Assembly (NCBI GenBank): GCA_049323435.1
Contig: JBMOMX010000035.1
Span: forward strand, 22,632 to 86,631
Length of the DNA stretch: 64,000 nt
From: UBA11222 sp049323435
Lineage (GTDB): Bacteria; Pseudomonadota; Alphaproteobacteria; UBA11222
Reading direction: 5' to 3'
In this document: positions 36,430 to 45,842 of the stretch, in pieces
Layout of the letters: each line of letters starts with the position of its first letter
Position numbering within the stretch: position 1 is the stretch's first letter
Made by a program: the position numbers and the translations under genes
The notes under the pieces: generated by a model
Database searches by the model: none
Told to the model about the DNA's origin: nothing
Seen by the model: the letters and a program-made list of their open reading frames with translations, nothing else

Positions 36430-37059
36430 TTGTTGCCGGATTTTTCCCGCGAACATGCGTTTTACGCCCTTCACCCCGGCGGAATTGCCGCCGGGGTTGA
36501 TGAGGCCGGGCGCGGGCCCTGGGCGGGGCCGGTTGTCGCCGCCGCCGTCATTCTCGATCCGCGCAACATTCCCAGCGGACTGGATGATTCCAAAAAACTT
36601 TCCGCTTTGAAACGCGCCGCGCTGTATGCGCAACTGCAGCGCTGTGCGCAGATTGGCGTGGGCAGCGCCAGTGTAGCAGAGATTGATGCGCTGAACATAC
36701 TGCGCGCCAGCCTTCTGGCGATGCAGCGGGCGGTAGCCTGCCTGCCGGTGGCGCCCACATTTGCGCTGGTGGATGGCAACCGGGCGCCTGGGCTTTCCTG
36801 TCCGGTTGAAACCATGATCGCAGGCGATGCGCGCTGCCTTTCCATCGCCGCGGCGTCCATCATCGCCAAGGTAACGCGCGATGCGATCATGAATGATCTG
36901 GATACGGAATTTCCGGGATTTGGATGGAAAACCAATCAGGGCTATGGAACCAGAGCGCATCAAAGCGCGCTTAGCCGTCTCGGCGTAACACCACATCATC
37001 GGCGCAGCTTCAAGCCGGTACACAAGATGTTGTGTGCGAACGGCAGCGTAAGTTATTGA
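36430..37059 (+). CDS. rnhB: ribonuclease HII
   Basis: About 209 residues. It cleaves the RNA strand of RNA-DNA hybrids and initiates removal of misincorporated ribonucleotides. The catalytic motifs are 'GVDEAGRGPWAGPVVAAAV', 'LDDSKKLS' and 'AAASIIAKVTRDAIM'. The only in-frame initiators between the amidohydrolase stop and the conserved motif are TTGs (36430, 36433), so a TTG start is required. It is followed by ccrM, a common alphaproteobacterial neighbourhood. Confidence 0.93.
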   Translation: MLPDFSREHAFYALHPGGIAAGVDEAGRGPWAGPVVAAAVILDPRNIPSGLDDSKKLSALKRAALYAQLQRCAQIGVGSASVAEIDALNILRASLLAMQRAVACLPVAPTFALVDGNRAPGLSCPVETMIAGDARCLSIAAASIIAKVTRDAIMNDLDTEFPGFGWKTNQGYGTRAHQSALSRLGVTPHHRRSFKPVHKMLCANGSVSY

Positions 37060-37113
37060 TTCTAAAAAACTATTGACGTGACTCCCGGCGATTCGCAACA
37101 TGGCCCGCGAATC
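37058..37113 (+). promoter_or_regulatory. ccrM promoter/leader with four GANTC sites
   Basis: Four recognition sites of the CcrM methylase lie within 56 bases just before its gene: GATTC 37058, GACTC 37080, GATTC 37090 and GAATC 37109. A possible promoter, TTGACG (37073-37078) and CAACAT (37096-37101) with 17-bp spacing, overlaps them. In Caulobacter, methylation of GANTC sites in the ccrM leader feeds back on its transcription; the same logic is likely here. I see no complete TTAA-N7-TTAA CtrA box. Confidence 0.6.
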
Positions 37114-37129
37114 ACCGGGGGAAATGATC

Positions 37130-38254
37130 ATGGAACTGAGTATTACTGAGACTTTGGCCGCGCCAAAGAACAAGACGGCGGATTTGCCGCGCGACAAGGT
37201 GCTGATCGGCGATTGCATCACTCTGATGAACGGCCTGCCGGCAAATTCCGTAGACGTTATTTTTGCCGATCCGCCCTATAATCTTCAGCTCTCGAATGAA
37301 TTGCTGCGGCCCAATCACAGCCGCGTCGATGGCGTCGTCGAAGCCTGGGACAAATTTTCCAGCTTCGCCGCCTATGATGAGTTCACCCTGCAATGGCTGA
37401 GCGCCGCCAAGCGGGTTTTGAAAAAAACCGGCACCATCTGGCTGATCGGTTCGTACCACAATATTTTCCGCGTAGGCGCGATCTTGCAGGATCTCAATTT
37501 CTGGATTCTGAATGATATTATGTGGCGCAAAACCAATCCGATGCCCAATTTTCGCGGACGCCGGTTCACCAATGCGCATGAGACGCTGATCTGGGCGGCG
37601 CGCGATCCGGGCGTCACCAATTACACTTTCAATTATGACGCCATGAAGGCGCTGAATGAAGGTCTGCAAATGCGCTCCGACTGGCTGCTGCCAATTTGCA
37701 GCGGTGAAGAACGGCTAAAGGACGAGGCCGGCGGCAAGGCGCATCCCACGCAAAAACCCGAGGCGCTGCTGCACCGGGTAATATTGGCGTCCACCAAAGA
37801 AGGCGATGTCATTCTGGACCCGTTCTTCGGCACCGGCACAACGGGCGCAGTGGCGAAACGGCTGGGGCGTCATTTCATCGGCCTGGAGCGCGAACATGAA
37901 TATGCCGCCAAGGCCATTGCCCGCATTTCCAAAATTGTGCCGCTATCGCCCGACGCGATGGAAGTGAGCACCAGCAAGCGCCAGGAAGTGCGCATCCCCT
38001 TTGGCTGGCTGGTGGAACGCGGGCTGCTTCCGGCAGGTACGTTGCTTTGTGACATCAGCCGGCGTTACGCCGCCAAGATTCGCGCTGACGGCACGCTGAT
38101 TTCTGCGGATGCGAAAGGCTCCATCCACCAGGTCGGCGCTCTGGTACAGGGCGCGCCCGCCTGCAATGGCTGGACTTTCTGGCACTTCGAGAAAGAAGGC
38201 GTCCTGGTCCCTATCGACCTGCTGCGCCAGAAATTGCGCGCCGGGTTGAATTAG
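37130..38254 (+). CDS. ccrM: cell-cycle DNA adenine methyltransferase (GANTC)
   Basis: About 374 residues. A beta-class N6-adenine methylase: catalytic 'DPPYNLQL' (about 55) comes first and the SAM motif 'DPFFGTGTTGAVAKRLGR' (about 235) later. The C-terminal extension of about 90 residues ('VRIPFGWLVERGLL...') is characteristic of CcrM and contributes to recognition. In alphaproteobacteria CcrM remethylates GANTC at the end of replication. ATG 37130 has GGGGG 8 bases upstream; ATGs at 37100 and 37124 are less well placed. Its stop overlaps the convergent ydcF-like gene by 4 bases. Confidence 0.95.
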   Translation: MELSITETLAAPKNKTADLPRDKVLIGDCITLMNGLPANSVDVIFADPPYNLQLSNELLRPNHSRVDGVVEAWDKFSSFAAYDEFTLQWLSAAKRVLKKTGTIWLIGSYHNIFRVGAILQDLNFWILNDIMWRKTNPMPNFRGRRFTNAHETLIWAARDPGVTNYTFNYDAMKALNEGLQMRSDWLLPICSGEERLKDEAGGKAHPTQKPEALLHRVILASTKEGDVILDPFFGTGTTGAVAKRLGRHFIGLEREHEYAAKAIARISKIVPLSPDAMEVSTSKRQEVRIPFGWLVERGLLPAGTLLCDISRRYAAKIRADGTLISADAKGSIHQVGALVQGAPACNGWTFWHFEKEGVLVPIDLLRQKLRAGLN

Positions 38255-39039
38255 GGCGCGGGAAACAGGGCGCTGGTCCGGCCAAGTAGATAATATGCCG
38301 CCAGGCCGGTCCATTCCCTGACCCCATCATCCAGCCGTTCCAGCCGGCCGGCAAAATCAGGCGCCGCCACGGGCTCCAGAAATGGCATCGTCACATATCC
38401 TGCGGGATAAGGCGTGACATTCCAGCCATTTTTGCGGAACAGGCCCACCGATCGCGGCATATGCGCCGCCGAGGTCACCAGCACCCAATGCTCGCCTGGC
38501 TGGGGCTGCGCGATCTGTTTGCTGTAGAGTATGTTTTCATGGGTGTTGCGCGATTTGTCTTCAAACAGGATGCGCTGCGTGTCCAGCCCCTGCGCCGTAA
38601 AAAACCATCTGCCGATATCGGCTTCGGTCACATTATTGTGCATCGGAAAAACTGCGCCGCCGCTGAATACAAGTTTTGCATCCGGATAGGCCCGCGCCAG
38701 TTCCATGAACGCCGTGAAACGTTCGGCATACTGATTAAGTACGGGCGCGCCGCGCCAGGCGCTGTTTTTGGCGCTGAACGCGCCGCTCAAAACAATAATG
38801 CCATCAACCCTGCCAAGATCGCGGGGAACCGCAAAGCGCGTTTCCAGCGGATAGATCAGCCAGTTTCCCACCGGCAGCACAGACACAAGCAAAAACAGGC
38901 CCAACACCGTGCCCAGTAAAATCCGCCCCAGCCGCGCCCGCGCGGTCAGCATCAGCAGATAGGCCCCGCAGGCAATCAGCAAGAGCAGATTACTGGGTTG
39001 CACCAGCACCCATAATATTTTCGAAAGATAAAAAATCAT
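38251..39039 (-). CDS. YdcF family (DUF218) membrane protein
   Basis: From ATG 39039 the product has 262 residues. Two hydrophobic helices (about 5-28 and 36-58) precede a cytosolic or periplasmic DUF218 domain with 'GIIVLSGAFSAK', 'KLVFSGGAVFP', 'EDKSRNTHENILYSK' and 'LVTSAAHMPRSVGLF'. Relatives include ElyC, SanA and YdcF, envelope factors linked to peptidoglycan and lipid carrier metabolism. The start overlaps the mutY stop (ATGA), so the two are translationally coupled. Confidence 0.9.
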   Translation of the reverse strand: MIFYLSKILWVLVQPSNLLLLIACGAYLLMLTARARLGRILLGTVLGLFLLVSVLPVGNWLIYPLETRFAVPRDLGRVDGIIVLSGAFSAKNSAWRGAPVLNQYAERFTAFMELARAYPDAKLVFSGGAVFPMHNNVTEADIGRWFFTAQGLDTQRILFEDKSRNTHENILYSKQIAQPQPGEHWVLVTSAAHMPRSVGLFRKNGWNVTPYPAGYVTMPFLEPVAAPDFAGRLERLDDGVREWTGLAAYYLLGRTSALFPAP

Positions 39040-40097
39040 CTGTCCGGCTCCTTTACGCAGGCATGCACATGCGCCGCAACTTTGCGCATCAGGCTTGGCA
39101 GGGCATATTCGCCAAGCCTGGCGGGCTGCACCCAGATTCCGTCTATGGGTGATGCGCGCGTGCATTCACCCGTATATACGCCAAGCGTCAGTTTGAAATG
39201 TGTGAAGGCGTGGCGCACCGTTCCGGGCAGTGCGCGCCAGGCGCATCCGGCTGGCGCATATGGCGCCAGATCCGGCATTTTATCGCCCCAGGGGGTGCCT
39301 GGAAATTCCATCATGCCGCCCAGCAGACCCTTTTCAGGCCGCCGCCGCAGCAGTACCGCGCCATCCCGGCGGGTCAGCCAGAACACCGCCCCAACATGCG
39401 ACGGTACCGGCTGCTTGCGCGCTTTTACGGGCAGTTGTCCCGCAATGCCCTGACTGTGCGCGGCGCAGGCGGCCTGCCAGGGGCAGCGCGGACAATCGGG
39501 GCTGCGCGGTGTGCACAGCGTCGCGCCCAGATCCATCATGGCCTGCGCCATATCGCCCGGCCGCGCGCATGCGATCAGCCCAAGGCTCAGCGTGCGCAGC
39601 GCCGGTTTCGCGCCCGGCAGCGGTTGCGTTATCGCATGGAGGCGCGACAGAACCCGCTCAATATTGCCATCCAGCACCGGGCTTGCGGTGTCAAAGGCAA
39701 TGGCCGCAATGGCTGCGGCGGTATAGGGGCCGATCCCCGGCAGTTTTTGCAACAGCGCCGGATCAGCGGGAAATTCGCCTTTCATCTCTGTACTGATAAT
39801 TTTTGCGCAGCGATGCAGATTGCGGGCGCGCGCGTAATAGCCAAGGCCCGCCCACGCCGTCAGCACCGCATCCGGTTCCGCCCCGGCCAGGGCCTGCACG
39901 TCCGGCCAGCGCGCCGTAAAATTGTTGAAATAATCAATGACCGCCGCCGTGCCGGTCTGCTGCAACATGATTTCGCTCAGCCACACAGAGTAGGGATCGG
40001 CGCTTTCGCCCGGTCCGGCGCGCCAGGGAAACACTCTGCGATGCCGGTCATACCAGTCCAGCAATAGATCGGAAAGCTGCCGCGCGCTGTGCCGCAC
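39036..40097 (-). CDS. mutY: A/G-specific adenine glycosylase
   Basis: A 353-residue repair enzyme removing adenine mispaired with 8-oxoguanine. It has the catalytic helix 'WLSEIMLQQTGTAAV' (about 38-52), HhH motif 'LQKLPGIGPYTAAAIAAIAF' with the downstream catalytic Asp in 'VLDGNIERVL', and the 4Fe-4S loop C-x6-C-x2-C-x5-C ('CTPRSPDCPRCPWQAAC'). A C-terminal NUDIX-like domain (about 230-345) recognises 8-oxoG. It lies between an FkbM-type gene and the ydcF-like gene in one minus-strand run. Confidence 0.95.
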   Translation of the reverse strand: MRHSARQLSDLLLDWYDRHRRVFPWRAGPGESADPYSVWLSEIMLQQTGTAAVIDYFNNFTARWPDVQALAGAEPDAVLTAWAGLGYYARARNLHRCAKIISTEMKGEFPADPALLQKLPGIGPYTAAAIAAIAFDTASPVLDGNIERVLSRLHAITQPLPGAKPALRTLSLGLIACARPGDMAQAMMDLGATLCTPRSPDCPRCPWQAACAAHSQGIAGQLPVKARKQPVPSHVGAVFWLTRRDGAVLLRRRPEKGLLGGMMEFPGTPWGDKMPDLAPYAPAGCAWRALPGTVRHAFTHFKLTLGVYTGECTRASPIDGIWVQPARLGEYALPSLMRKVAAHVHACVKEPDR

Positions 40098-40106
40098 CCT
40101 CAGACT

Positions 40107-41027
40107 TCACTTTTGCATGGGATGAAAGATGACATTGATAAATACTTCGTTTACGGGCAGCATATCGGCATGCAGTTGCGGCCCTGTCCTGCCTGCTTCC
40201 AGCGCATGACAGCGATAACCTTGATCCGCCATCCAGCGCACATAATCGCCCGCGGAAAAACCGGAAATTTTTGGCAGCAGTGAAAAATTCATTTCCGAAA
40301 GAATGACCGGGCGTGATTGCGCCAGCGTAGCGGCCGCGCCGCGCAGCGCCAGGCCTTCGGCGCCTTCAATATCCATCTTGATCACATCCACCTTGCGGCC
40401 GGCAACAAGACTGTCCAGCGTTTTCACCTCAACTTCCTCGACGCTGAAACCGCTGTCGCGAAATTCCTGCTGCATTTCACTGGTGGGCAGGCTCCAGGTG
40501 CCGCCGGGATTGCCCGCATCATTGTCCCAGCCAATGCTGAATCGTCCGGCTTCAGTCCCCACGGCGCAATGATGCACTTCGGCGCGGTCTGAAAACCCGT
40601 TCGCCTCAAACAGCGAGCGCGCGAGATAGCGCCCCGTCCGGGCGCGCGGTTCAATAGCAATGACCCGGCCGCCGGGGCCAACCGCGCGCGCGGCCTGCAC
40701 CGCGAACCAGCCAATATTGGCCCCGATATCAACGAATGTGTCCCCTGCCTTCACGCTGTTCAGTATGAAGGCGGTTTCGTCTTTTTCATAATGGCCCGAC
40801 AGGCAGCCGAGCGAAACGCCGCTATCACCCAGATCAATCCATAGCGCCAGCCCGCCGGGCATCTCGAACATCACCCAGCTATCAGGTGCAAAACCCGGCC
40901 GCGCCAGGCCCCCCGGAGCGGCCTCCGGTTGGGATAATGCCCCGCCCAGCCATGAACGGCGCACCAGTTGCGCGTCAAATTTTTTGAGCAGTTTTTCATT
41001 CAGCAGCGCAAACATGGAATTAGACAC
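40107..41027 (-). CDS. FkbM family methyltransferase
   Basis: About 306 residues from a GTG at 41027. It has 'AGAAGGA' 7 bases upstream, a better start than ATG 41159 (which overlaps the divergent gene) or ATG 41015. The SAM-binding motif is 'FVDIGANIGWFAVQAARAVG' (about 108-127), with 'VIAIEPRART' and 'VDVIKMDIEGAEGLALRGA' following, all typical FkbM. Such enzymes O-methylate sugars or secondary metabolites; the acceptor is unknown. It is 9 bp upstream of mutY, an unusual partner that may be only transcriptional. Confidence 0.88.
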   Translation of the reverse strand: MSNSMFALLNEKLLKKFDAQLVRRSWLGGALSQPEAAPGGLARPGFAPDSWVMFEMPGGLALWIDLGDSGVSLGCLSGHYEKDETAFILNSVKAGDTFVDIGANIGWFAVQAARAVGPGGRVIAIEPRARTGRYLARSLFEANGFSDRAEVHHCAVGTEAGRFSIGWDNDAGNPGGTWSLPTSEMQQEFRDSGFSVEEVEVKTLDSLVAGRKVDVIKMDIEGAEGLALRGAAATLAQSRPVILSEMNFSLLPKISGFSAGDYVRWMADQGYRCHALEAGRTGPQLHADMLPVNEVFINVIFHPMQK

Positions 41028-41133
41028 GGGAAATCCTTCTACTAAACCGCCAGGAAAAGAACTGGCCCATCCACCATATAAAGGGCACATTTCAGTGCCG
41101 GAATACAGGCTGGCATCGCAACAGAGAGACCTA

Positions 41134-41640
41134 ATGGTTGACAGCCCCAAACGCAACAAGCCAGCGCCGCGCCGCTATGGGCTTCGCCACCTTGCCAGCG
41201 CCGCCGACAGTGTGACCCGGCCGGCATTTGGACGGCGCGGCTTCGCCCTTGGGGCATTGCTGTCGCAATGGCCGCAGATTGCAGGCGAACGGCTTAGTGA
41301 AAATTGTCAGCCCGAAAAACTGCATTTCCCGCAGGGCAAGGGCGATGGCGGCACGCTGTGGGTGCGCGCAGATGGCGCCGCCGCATTGGAGTTGCAGCAT
41401 ATGCAGCCCGTTCTGATCGCAAGAATCAATACGCTGTGCGGCTTTCGCGCCGTGGCTGCGCTGCGCATTGTGCAGGGGCCCATTCCCGCCCGTATCCGTC
41501 AGCCAGACCCGCCCAGACCCCTGCGTCCAGCGGAAAGCCTGGCCATTGATCAGGAGACCGCCATCATTACGGACCCGGAATTAAAGGCGGCGCTGACCCG
41601 GCTTGGGCAGGGTATTTACCGCCGTAAAAAGCCTTGTTGA
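41134..41640 (+). CDS. DciA-like (DUF721) replication protein
   Basis: 168 residues from ATG 41134. The DUF721 core runs about 30-110 ('GALLSQWPQIAGERLSENCQPEKL', of which 'WPQIAG..L' is the KH-like DciA signature). DciA proteins assist loading of the replicative helicase DnaB in bacteria lacking DnaC. It starts a plus-strand unit with the thioredoxin-fold gene and smc, an order conserved in alphaproteobacteria. Confidence 0.83.
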   Translation: MVDSPKRNKPAPRRYGLRHLASAADSVTRPAFGRRGFALGALLSQWPQIAGERLSENCQPEKLHFPQGKGDGGTLWVRADGAAALELQHMQPVLIARINTLCGFRAVAALRIVQGPIPARIRQPDPPRPLRPAESLAIDQETAIITDPELKAALTRLGQGIYRRKKPC

Positions 41641-41692
41641 GTCGGGTCAAAGCACCGTATAGTTCACCAGATATTGTAGTGGGAGGTCCATT

Positions 41693-42346
41693 TTGTTGCA
41701 ATTAACGCGATATTTTGTAGGTATGCTCGGCCTTCTGGTGCTGGCGGCAGGGCTTGGCCTTTCCGGCGGCACGCGCCTGATGGCGGCGGAAGAACCGGCG
41801 GCAGCAGCGCCGCAAGGCAAGCCCTTCACCGGTGAAATTGTGCTCGGCAAGGCCGATGCGCCGGTGACGATCATCGAATATGCCTCAATGACCTGCCCGC
41901 ATTGCGCAGCGTTCCATCTGGAAGTCCTGCCCGCGTTGAAGGAAAAATATATTGATACCGGCAAGGTCAAGCTGATGTTCCGCGAATTTCCGCTGGATGG
42001 GGTGGCGTTGCGGGCCTCCATGATGGCGCGCTGCGCTGGCGAGGCGAAGGCCTATCCCATGATTGATATATTGTTCAAGCAGCAGAAAATCTGGGCCACT
42101 TCTGAAGACCCTATCGGGGCATTAAGCCGGATCGCAAAACTGGGCGGCATGAGCCAGGGCACTTTTGACGCCTGTCTGGCCGACGAGACACTGATGAAGC
42201 AGCTTGTCCAAAGCCGCCAGGAGGGCGCGGACAAATTCGATATTAAAGGTACGCCCAGCTTTATCATTGATGGCAAGACCTATGACGGGGACACGGAAAT
42301 CGAAGAGTTTGACGCGATTTTGCAACCCTTGCTGAACGGCGCTTAA
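41693..42346 (+). CDS. DsbA-family thioredoxin-fold oxidoreductase
   Basis: 217 residues from TTG 41693, placed 8 bases after GGGAGG; ATG 41723 has no RBS. The N-terminal signal or anchor is 'YFVGMLGLLVLAAGLGLSGG'. The thioredoxin domain has the active site 'MTCPHCAAFH' (CPHC, as in DsbA) at about 64-73 and the cis-proline segment 'IKGTPSFIIDGK'. It probably introduces or shuffles disulfides in the periplasm. It lies directly upstream of smc (24 bp). Confidence 0.92.
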   Translation: MLQLTRYFVGMLGLLVLAAGLGLSGGTRLMAAEEPAAAAPQGKPFTGEIVLGKADAPVTIIEYASMTCPHCAAFHLEVLPALKEKYIDTGKVKLMFREFPLDGVALRASMMARCAGEAKAYPMIDILFKQQKIWATSEDPIGALSRIAKLGGMSQGTFDACLADETLMKQLVQSRQEGADKFDIKGTPSFIIDGKTYDGDTEIEEFDAILQPLLNGA

Positions 42347-42370
42347 CCTAGCAGAGACAGGAACATTCCC

Positions 42371-45300
42371 GTGCGATTTACCCGGCTTCGCCTATCGGGC
42401 TTCAAAAGCTTCGTCGAACCAGTGGAATTGCGAATCGAGCCTGGGCTGACCGGCATTGTCGGCCCCAATGGCTGCGGCAAATCCAATCTGGTAGAGGCGC
42501 TGGGCTGGGTCATGGGCGAAGGCTCGGCCAAGCAGATGCGCGCCAGCGGCATGGATGATGTGATTTTCGCTGGCAGCGCCGGGCGCCCGGCCCGCAATAT
42601 GGCCGAAGTAGGACTGGTCGTTGATAATAGCAGCCGCACCGCCCCGGCCCATCTGAATGACGCTGATCAGCTTGAAATCACCCGGCGCATTGAACGCGAG
42701 GCGGGCTCCATCTACCGTATCAATGGCCGGGATGCGCGCCAGCGCGATGTCGCGCTGCTGTTCGCCGATGCGGCCAGCGGGCCGCGCTCCACCGCGATTG
42801 TCCGGCAGGGCCGCGTTGGCGCGCTGATCAATGCCAAGCCCAAGGAACGCCGCGCCATTCTGGAAGAAGCCGCCGGCATCAGCGGGTTGCATTCACGCCG
42901 CCACGAAGCGGAACTGCGTCTGCGCGCGGCCGAAACCAATTTGACCCGCCTCGATGACATTATGACGCAGCTTGAAACCCAGATCGCCGCGCTGAAACGC
43001 CAGGCGCGCCAGGCGTCACGCTATCGCAATCTGTCGGAACATATCCGCCACGGCGAAGCCCTGCTGTTTCATCTGCGCTGGCAGGAGACCGAACAGGCGG
43101 TGTCGCTGGCTGCTGAATTGCTGGAACAGGCCGAAGCGCGGGTTGTGGACGCCACCACCGCTGCTGCCGCCGCCGCGACGGCGCAATTGGAGGCCGCCGA
43201 AGCCGTGCCGCCGCTGCGCCAGATCGAAGCCGAGGCCGCCGCTGCGCTGCACCGTCTGTCAGTGGCGCGCGACAGTCTGGAGGCCGAAAGCGCGCGCATC
43301 GCGCAACAAACCCAGCGCAGCGAAGCCAATTTATCGCAGGTCCAGCTCGATCAGTTGCGCGAAGGCGCGCATGTCAGCGACTCGGATCACGCCCTGCAAC
43401 AGCTTGGTCAGGAACGCCAGGATCTCGAAGCCGCCGAGGCGGAGCAACATGGCCGGGGCGGCACGCTGCGCGATGAGGTGGCGCACGCCGCTGCCGCGCT
43501 GAAAACCAGCGAAGCGGCGCTGGATAGTGCCACACGCCGGCTGTCCGATCTGATCGCCCAGCGCGAAAGCCTGAACCGCGAGATAAGCCAGACCCGGCAG
43601 CGTTTTGACCGGCTGGTCCAGCAATTGACCGCCATCACGCAGGAGCGCACCCGGTTGCAGGCTGAAATGCCCGCTGCTGAATTGACGGCGGAAATGGAAC
43701 AGCGCACCCTTGAGGCCCGCCAGGCGGTTGTTGCGGGCCGCGAGGCCGTAAGCCTTGCGGAAATCCGGCGCGAGGAAACCCAGAAGACCGAAGCCGCGCT
43801 GCGCGAAATATATCAATCCGCCCGCACCGCAACCAGCGGGCTGGCGGCGGAAGAAAAAGCCCTGAGCGAGGTGCTGAATGATCGCGGCGGCGATCTGTGG
43901 CCGCCGCTGGTGGATGCGCTGCGTGTGGCGCCGGGATATGAAACCGCCCTTGGCGCGGCGCTGGGCGATGATCTGGAATATCCCAGCGATGACGCAGCCC
44001 CGGTGCATTGGGCGCTGCTGGCGGGCGATGGCCCATTGCCGCCACTGCCCGCAGGCGCCCAGCCGCTGGACCGCTATGTAACCGGTGCGCCCGCTTTGGC
44101 GCGCCGCCTGTCACAGATCGGCGTGGTGGCTGCATCGGATGGCATTTTTCTGCGTGCGCAGCTTAAACCCGGTCAGCGTCTGGTCAGCCTTGAGGGCGCG
44201 CTCTGGCGCTGGGATGGCTTTACCGCCGCCGCCGATGCGCCCACCGCCGCCGCAAGACGGCTGGAAATGCGCAACCGGCTGGGCGATGTTACGCTGCGCC
44301 GTCAACAGGCGGACGCACAATTACAAAGCGCGCGTGAGGCTTTCGAACAGGCCTCACATGCCGCTGCCACGGCGCGCAGCACTGAGGCGGATAGCCGCCG
44401 CTATGTCCGGCAAAAGGAAGAAGCGCTTTCCCAGATGCTGGATGCGCAGGCGAAAGCCGAACGCGAACTGCTTAACCGCACCGCCCGCCTGGCCGCTCTG
44501 GTCGAAGCGCAGGCGCGCATCGAAAATGAATGCGCCGAGGCTGACCGGCACAGCCGGGAAACCGCCCAGGCGCGCGATATGCTGGAACCCGAAGAACAGC
44601 CCCGTGCCGTGGTGGCGGGCTTGCGCATCGAGGTTGATCTTGGACGTTCTTTATTGAGCCAGGCGCATGGCGCGCTGGATGCTTTTACGCGCGAGGCCAG
44701 TGCGCGTGCGCAGCGCCTTCAGGTCATTGCGCGCGATCATGGCGCCTGGGCCACGCGCAAGCAGGCGGCGGCCCAGCAGCTGGAGGTTCTGGCCGCACGC
44801 GAAGCCGAGCTGAACACAGAGCTGGAAAATCTGCGCGCCCAGCCGCATGAAATTGAACAGCGGATGCAATCCCTGCTCAGCGAAATTGCCGGCGCGAGCC
44901 AGCGCCGCGATCAGGCGGCAGTCAGCCTTGCAGAGGCCGAAGCCTTACAGAGTGCACAGGACAAGGCGGCCCGCGCCGCACAAAATCATCTGGGTGAAAT
45001 GCGCGAGGCGCGGGTGCGGCTCGAAGCAGCGGCGGGCGCCGCGCTGGAGCGCGCAAAGGATCTGGCGGATCAAATTCAGGAGCGGCTGGAATGCGGGCCG
45101 CAAGACTGTCTGCGTCTGGCCAATCATGAGGATGGCGCGGCGCTGCCGGACATGGACACGGTCGAGCGCAATCTGGCGCGCTTCAAGCGCGAACGCGAGA
45201 ATATGGGCGCGGTCAATCTGCGCGCCGAGGAAGAATCGCGCGAACTGAAGGAACGCCTGGAAGGCATGACCCGTGAACGCGCCGATCTCGAAGCCGCCAT

Positions 45301-45829
45301 CGCGCGCCTGCGCCAGGCGATTGGCAGCCTGAACCGCGAAGGCCGCGAACGGCTGCTGAAAGCCTTCACCATCGTCAACGAACATTTCGCGCGCCTGTTC
45401 GTGCATTTATTTGGCGGCGGCAATGCGCGGCTGGAATTGATCGAATCCGACGATCCGCTGGAAGCGGGCCTGGAAATTCTGGCCAGCCCGCCCGGCAAGC
45501 GCCTGCAATCCATGGGCCTGATGTCGGGCGGTGAACAGGCGCTGACGGCGATGGCGCTGATTTTTGCGGTGTTCCTGACCAATCCGTCGCCCTTGTGCGT
45601 GCTGGACGAAGTGGACGCGCCGCTCGATGACGCCAATGTGGAGCGGTTCTGCAATCTGCTTGATGAAATGACCCGCTCGACCGAAACCCGGTTTCTGGTC
45701 ATCACGCATAATTCCGTCACCATGTCGCGCATGGACCGCCTGTTCGGCGTCACCATGGCCGAACGCGGCGTCAGCCAGCTTGTCTCCGTCGATCTCGAAC
45801 GCGCCGAAAAACTCCGCGCCGTGGGGTGA
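42371..45829 (+). CDS. smc: chromosome segregation protein SMC
   Basis: A 1,152-residue condensin ATPase. The N-terminal head carries Walker A 'GPNGCGKSNL' (about 31-40). Long Ala/Glu/Arg-rich coiled coils cover about 170-490 and 660-990, split by a hinge (about 500-640). The C-terminal head has signature 'LMSGGEQALTAMALIFAVF' and Walker B 'LCVLDEVDAPLDDAN'. The last residues 'ERGVSQLVSVDLERAEKLR' are duplicated, in decayed form, 2.2 kb downstream beyond a lower-GC insert. Confidence 0.97.
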   Translation: MRFTRLRLSGFKSFVEPVELRIEPGLTGIVGPNGCGKSNLVEALGWVMGEGSAKQMRASGMDDVIFAGSAGRPARNMAEVGLVVDNSSRTAPAHLNDADQLEITRRIEREAGSIYRINGRDARQRDVALLFADAASGPRSTAIVRQGRVGALINAKPKERRAILEEAAGISGLHSRRHEAELRLRAAETNLTRLDDIMTQLETQIAALKRQARQASRYRNLSEHIRHGEALLFHLRWQETEQAVSLAAELLEQAEARVVDATTAAAAAATAQLEAAEAVPPLRQIEAEAAAALHRLSVARDSLEAESARIAQQTQRSEANLSQVQLDQLREGAHVSDSDHALQQLGQERQDLEAAEAEQHGRGGTLRDEVAHAAAALKTSEAALDSATRRLSDLIAQRESLNREISQTRQRFDRLVQQLTAITQERTRLQAEMPAAELTAEMEQRTLEARQAVVAGREAVSLAEIRREETQKTEAALREIYQSARTATSGLAAEEKALSEVLNDRGGDLWPPLVDALRVAPGYETALGAALGDDLEYPSDDAAPVHWALLAGDGPLPPLPAGAQPLDRYVTGAPALARRLSQIGVVAASDGIFLRAQLKPGQRLVSLEGALWRWDGFTAAADAPTAAARRLEMRNRLGDVTLRRQQADAQLQSAREAFEQASHAAATARSTEADSRRYVRQKEEALSQMLDAQAKAERELLNRTARLAALVEAQARIENECAEADRHSRETAQARDMLEPEEQPRAVVAGLRIEVDLGRSLLSQAHGALDAFTREASARAQRLQVIARDHGAWATRKQAAAQQLEVLAAREAELNTELENLRAQPHEIEQRMQSLLSEIAGASQRRDQAAVSLAEAEALQSAQDKAARAAQNHLGEMREARVRLEAAAGAALERAKDLADQIQERLECGPQDCLRLANHEDGAALPDMDTVERNLARFKRERENMGAVNLRAEEESRELKERLEGMTRERADLEAAIARLRQAIGSLNREGRERLLKAFTIVNEHFARLFVHLFGGGNARLELIESDDPLEAGLEILASPPGKRLQSMGLMSGGEQALTAMALIFAVFLTNPSPLCVLDEVDAPLDDANVERFCNLLDEMTRSTETRFLVITHNSVTMSRMDRLFGVTMAERGVSQLVSVDLERAEKLRAVG

Positions 45830-45842
45830 GGGTGGGGGAATA

